Shown here piece by piece: positions 18,245-20,865 of a stretch of 20,865 nucleotides of DNA. Within the stretch, counting starts at the first letter, position 1. The number at the start of each line of letters is the position of its first letter. The DNA comes from Priapulus caudatus. Its lineage: Eukaryota; Priapulida; Priapulimorpha; Priapulimorphida; Priapulidae. The position numbers and the translations under genes are program-made. The stretch covers positions 524,385 through 545,249 of the forward strand of contig NW_014577065.1 in assembly GCF_000485595.1 (NCBI RefSeq), read 5' to 3'. The notes below the pieces were generated by a model, which saw nothing but the letters and a program-made list of their open reading frames with translations, was not told where the DNA came from and did no database searches.

Positions 18245-18480
18245 TGCCTAGTAGTGGTATGTAATTGTAGTAGAGTAGTAGGTAGAAAGCGTAGTAGTAG
18301 TAGTAGATCTCGTAGTAGTAGAGTGTAGCTAGGTAGTAGTAGCGTAGATGATATAGTATGTAGTAGTAGTAGCTCAGCTAGTAGTCAGTAGTAGTATATT
18401 CTCTTTAGTAGTAGCTCAGTAGGATAGTAGGTGACAAGTAATAGAAGTACTACAGTCGAGTCAGTTTGTTGTAGTACCCT
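18245..18480. repeat. interrupted (TAG)n repeat
   Basis: TAG/GTA triplets are broken by irregular insertions and deletions over about 235 bp. The irregularity looks more like an old or poorly resolved repeat than a clean microsatellite. Confidence 0.8.
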
Positions 18481-19995
18481 GCTGCGGCTGTGGATGATGC
18501 ATGCTGCTGCTATGTCTGTCCACTGCTGATTTCTTTGGTCTAAGAAACGAGGACCGTATAAAGAACGAAGATCGCGATCACAAGAATGATGATACTTGGA
18601 ATTGCCATTGAGCGAATGCGAGAATGGATTTATCTGAGTGGAGCTGAAAAAATTAATATCTTAACTATTTACTTAACGAGTGGCACAATTACTCAAGCTA
18701 GATAGGACACTGGTGGCTATCATGGTTTATCCTACATTGCTAGATAGTAGTTCCTCCGATCATGTGGCTGACCACGCTAGAGAATTTAAACCTCGGTAAA
18801 AATTTACTGGGCGGACACACAGCCATACACCTCTAATAAAAAACCCGCGAGTCAACCGCACAATCCGAGACACACCGTACATGGAAGGGTGGTAAATACC
18901 GATCAGCATTCGCCGCATACGTCAGTGACTGACACATAAGACAGCCCAACGATGCAGCCACCAAACATCAGCACCAGCTTTCAGTGAACTGCGGAAATGT
19001 GCGCTCCTCCGCCATTGGTGTCTTGACAGGTCACTCTAAGTAGCCAGACTAAATAATGACACGCAAGTGCTCAACCAACATTGCACTCTATTTACTGGTC
19101 TCTAGAAAAACAGAGACACAAAGTTTTTAGTTCGATAGTGCGGTAATAATGGCCGGCTGCGAGCATATAACGGTCGTACACGAAGGCTAGGTCTAGATGC
19201 CGTATATAGACGTCCTCAACGGCAAAAGAAAGCAAAGATCCTGGTTGCTTGGTCGTAGACAATTTGCCATTCGTGTCGAAGTAACGTGCCATGGTGAACC
19301 GTCGCAAACTCCGCTCTAATGAAACGGAAATCCGCCACTTGCTAGAGCGAATTTGCATCATGTAGCTTTCAAGAAGTTATCGAGCGTGAAGATCTCCTGA
19401 CAATTAAATCTTTGCATAGTATATCACGCACGTTTACTCATCCTTCATCGGGCAGTGAAAACGTTCTAAAGTAGATTAATTATTTTTCTACCAGTACTTG
19501 CTCTCTGACCTGCCGTTACGCACCGCCCTATCTTACTGATGATAAGCGGGCGAAAACCCAACCGGTACGCTGAGCAATTAAATAGTGGTATACGTGTGCT
19601 ACCGTGGCTCGTCCTGCGATTTGTGATAACCAGTAATAATAGCGAGTATGTGACTACATCATCGTGAAAATAGAGTACTGCATAAAATTTGATAGAAAAT
19701 ACTAGCAGCAAATGCATGGGCATCGGGGCAACAGCCCGTATCTGTAACTATTTAGACAAGCTGCGCCAATACGACAAATCGTAACGCTGAGGTCGGCGAA
19801 ATCAGAGCAACTGCGTCACCCATTAACGCGTCTTCATCCAGGTTCCAAAATGCGACATGTCAGCTTCGGCGCCACAAAAAGAGCACACAGATCCTGCCTC
19901 AATCGCACCATCTATGTAGGGGAAATACTGAGGTAACCACGAGAGACTTTGCACGAGGTAAACGATGAACATAGGAAACATGTTCCCAAATGCAG
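18481..19995. other. non-coding, nothing recognised
   Basis: No exon with family similarity was seen. A 22-codon minus-strand frame at 18540-18608 encodes a single hydrophobic stretch, but nothing else supports it. Reading frames at 19092-19361 and 19466-19723 show no recognisable features. Confidence 0.45.
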
Positions 19996-20375
19996 CAGTG
20001 CACACAAACACACACCACAAGCCACACGACACACCACACACACACACACACACGACACACCCCACCACAACCACACACACACAGCACACACGACGCGCGC
20101 CCGCCGCACACACACACACACCAAACCACCACACCCGACCACACCACGCCACCCACCACAGCCCACACACACACAACCAGCCACACTACACACACGAGAC
20201 ACACCAAACCACCACCAAACACACGCACTACGCACAGCACACCGCACCCACGCAAACATGGGACCAGCTCGCGCCAGCCCGGGCTCACGCCCGGCCACGC
20301 CCGCCACAGCCACCACCAGCCGCCAGCACACCGACCAGCACGCCCACCACACCACAGACACACGTGGCGCATAAA
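19996..20375. repeat. long impure CA-rich low-complexity tract
   Basis: About 380 bp are almost free of T on the plus strand, made of CA dinucleotides broken by CCA, CGC and GCC. The long His/Thr/Pro and Cys/Val/Trp reading frames on both strands are produced by composition and are not genes. Confidence 0.85.
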
Positions 20376-20865
20376 AGCGATCGCCTCTATATAAACACGT
20401 CGTAAGCATAGCGTTTCTATCAATACAGTTTATTTGTAGCCGATGTAAGCAATCCTATTTGGTTCCAAACCTAAACGCTGCGCAAAGAGGACGCTTCATG
20501 ACTACGGGACAGTCAAATAGCGTAAACATCACGTTATGATTTTGAGCTAACAGTGTTAGACCTAGCAATCTTTATGTACTTTTTGCGGTCAACAATCATG
20601 CTGGCGTCAGACAAGTAAACTTGATCTGCAGGTCTAGGGACAGTGTACCTTCCGCCCTATATCCGTTCACATCTAATAACGCGCTGCCTACTCCTCTACG
20701 TAACGATCTACTAACTCCTAGTCGAGCTCTAGTAACACCGTCTAGTACGCTACATCTAGTAACGTACCTGCTAGTGAACCGTTCTTGTACTACGTACACT
20801 ACAGGGAAAAACAATCCAATCAAATATCTAGTTCTGTATGCCCCACACCCGCCCCACCACGCCGC
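20376..20865. other. window end, weak CTAGTAAC-type repetition
   Basis: No gene is supported. At about 20670-20780 variants of CTAGTAAC recur at irregular spacing. The last 25 bases turn C-rich. Confidence 0.4.

Noticed and set aside
19823-20423. Long Cys/Val/Trp and His/Thr/Pro frames on both strands
   Set aside because: CA-rich low-complexity sequence opens all frames; no start context or conserved domain.

Overview
The window looks like nuclear DNA from an arthropod. It has spliced genes with GT/AG introns, many microsatellites, MITE-like palindromes, and a chemoreceptor family of the insect/crustacean/chelicerate gustatory receptor (GR) type. Two exons encode a glutamine:fructose-6-phosphate aminotransferase (GFAT) closest in feel to animal, especially arthropod, GFAT. 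The lineage within arthropods cannot be fixed from this sequence. Every recognisable gene is on the minus strand.

Layout from low to high coordinate: (1) 1-430 is old interspersed-repeat sequence. (2) About 629-2986 and 3330-5731 are two tandem copies of one unit of about 2.4 kb, each starting in a GT/GC-rich microsatellite. The right-hand copy holds exons 1 (3' part), 2 and 3 of a receptor gene (GR1, start codon at 6367). The left-hand copy is a broken version (GR1psi). (3) 6368-8536 is non-coding, with a 310-bp MITE and a degenerate 40-bp minisatellite. (4) 8537-8743 and 9192-9448 are two adjacent intact exons of the GFAT isomerase domain. (5) 9811-9873 and 10251-11417 are exons 2 and 1 of a second receptor (GR2), whose 3' exons are absent. 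(6) 12047-12478 is a large imperfect trinucleotide repeat. (7) 13645-13716, 14501-14590 and 14822-14872 are the last, third and truncated second exons of a third receptor (GR3), whose first exon has been deleted. (8) 15000-20865 has no gene I can support and is dominated by simple repeats. From about 18240 the sequence looks noisy.

Putting the three receptor copies together gives a four-exon ancestral model, all introns in phase 0: exon 1 (388-389 codons, six predicted membrane segments), exon 2 (21 codons), exon 3 (30 codons, start of TM7) and exon 4 (23 codons plus stop, carrying the GR C-terminal signature). No copy in the window is complete: GR1 lacks a visible exon 4, GR2 lacks exons 3-4, GR3 lacks exon 1, and GR1psi is broken. 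The cluster surrounds the GFAT exons on the same strand. Either the receptors sit inside GFAT introns, or rearrangement has mixed the two genes. I see no wholly new biological system. The interesting content is the structure and decay of this receptor cluster and its entanglement with GFAT.
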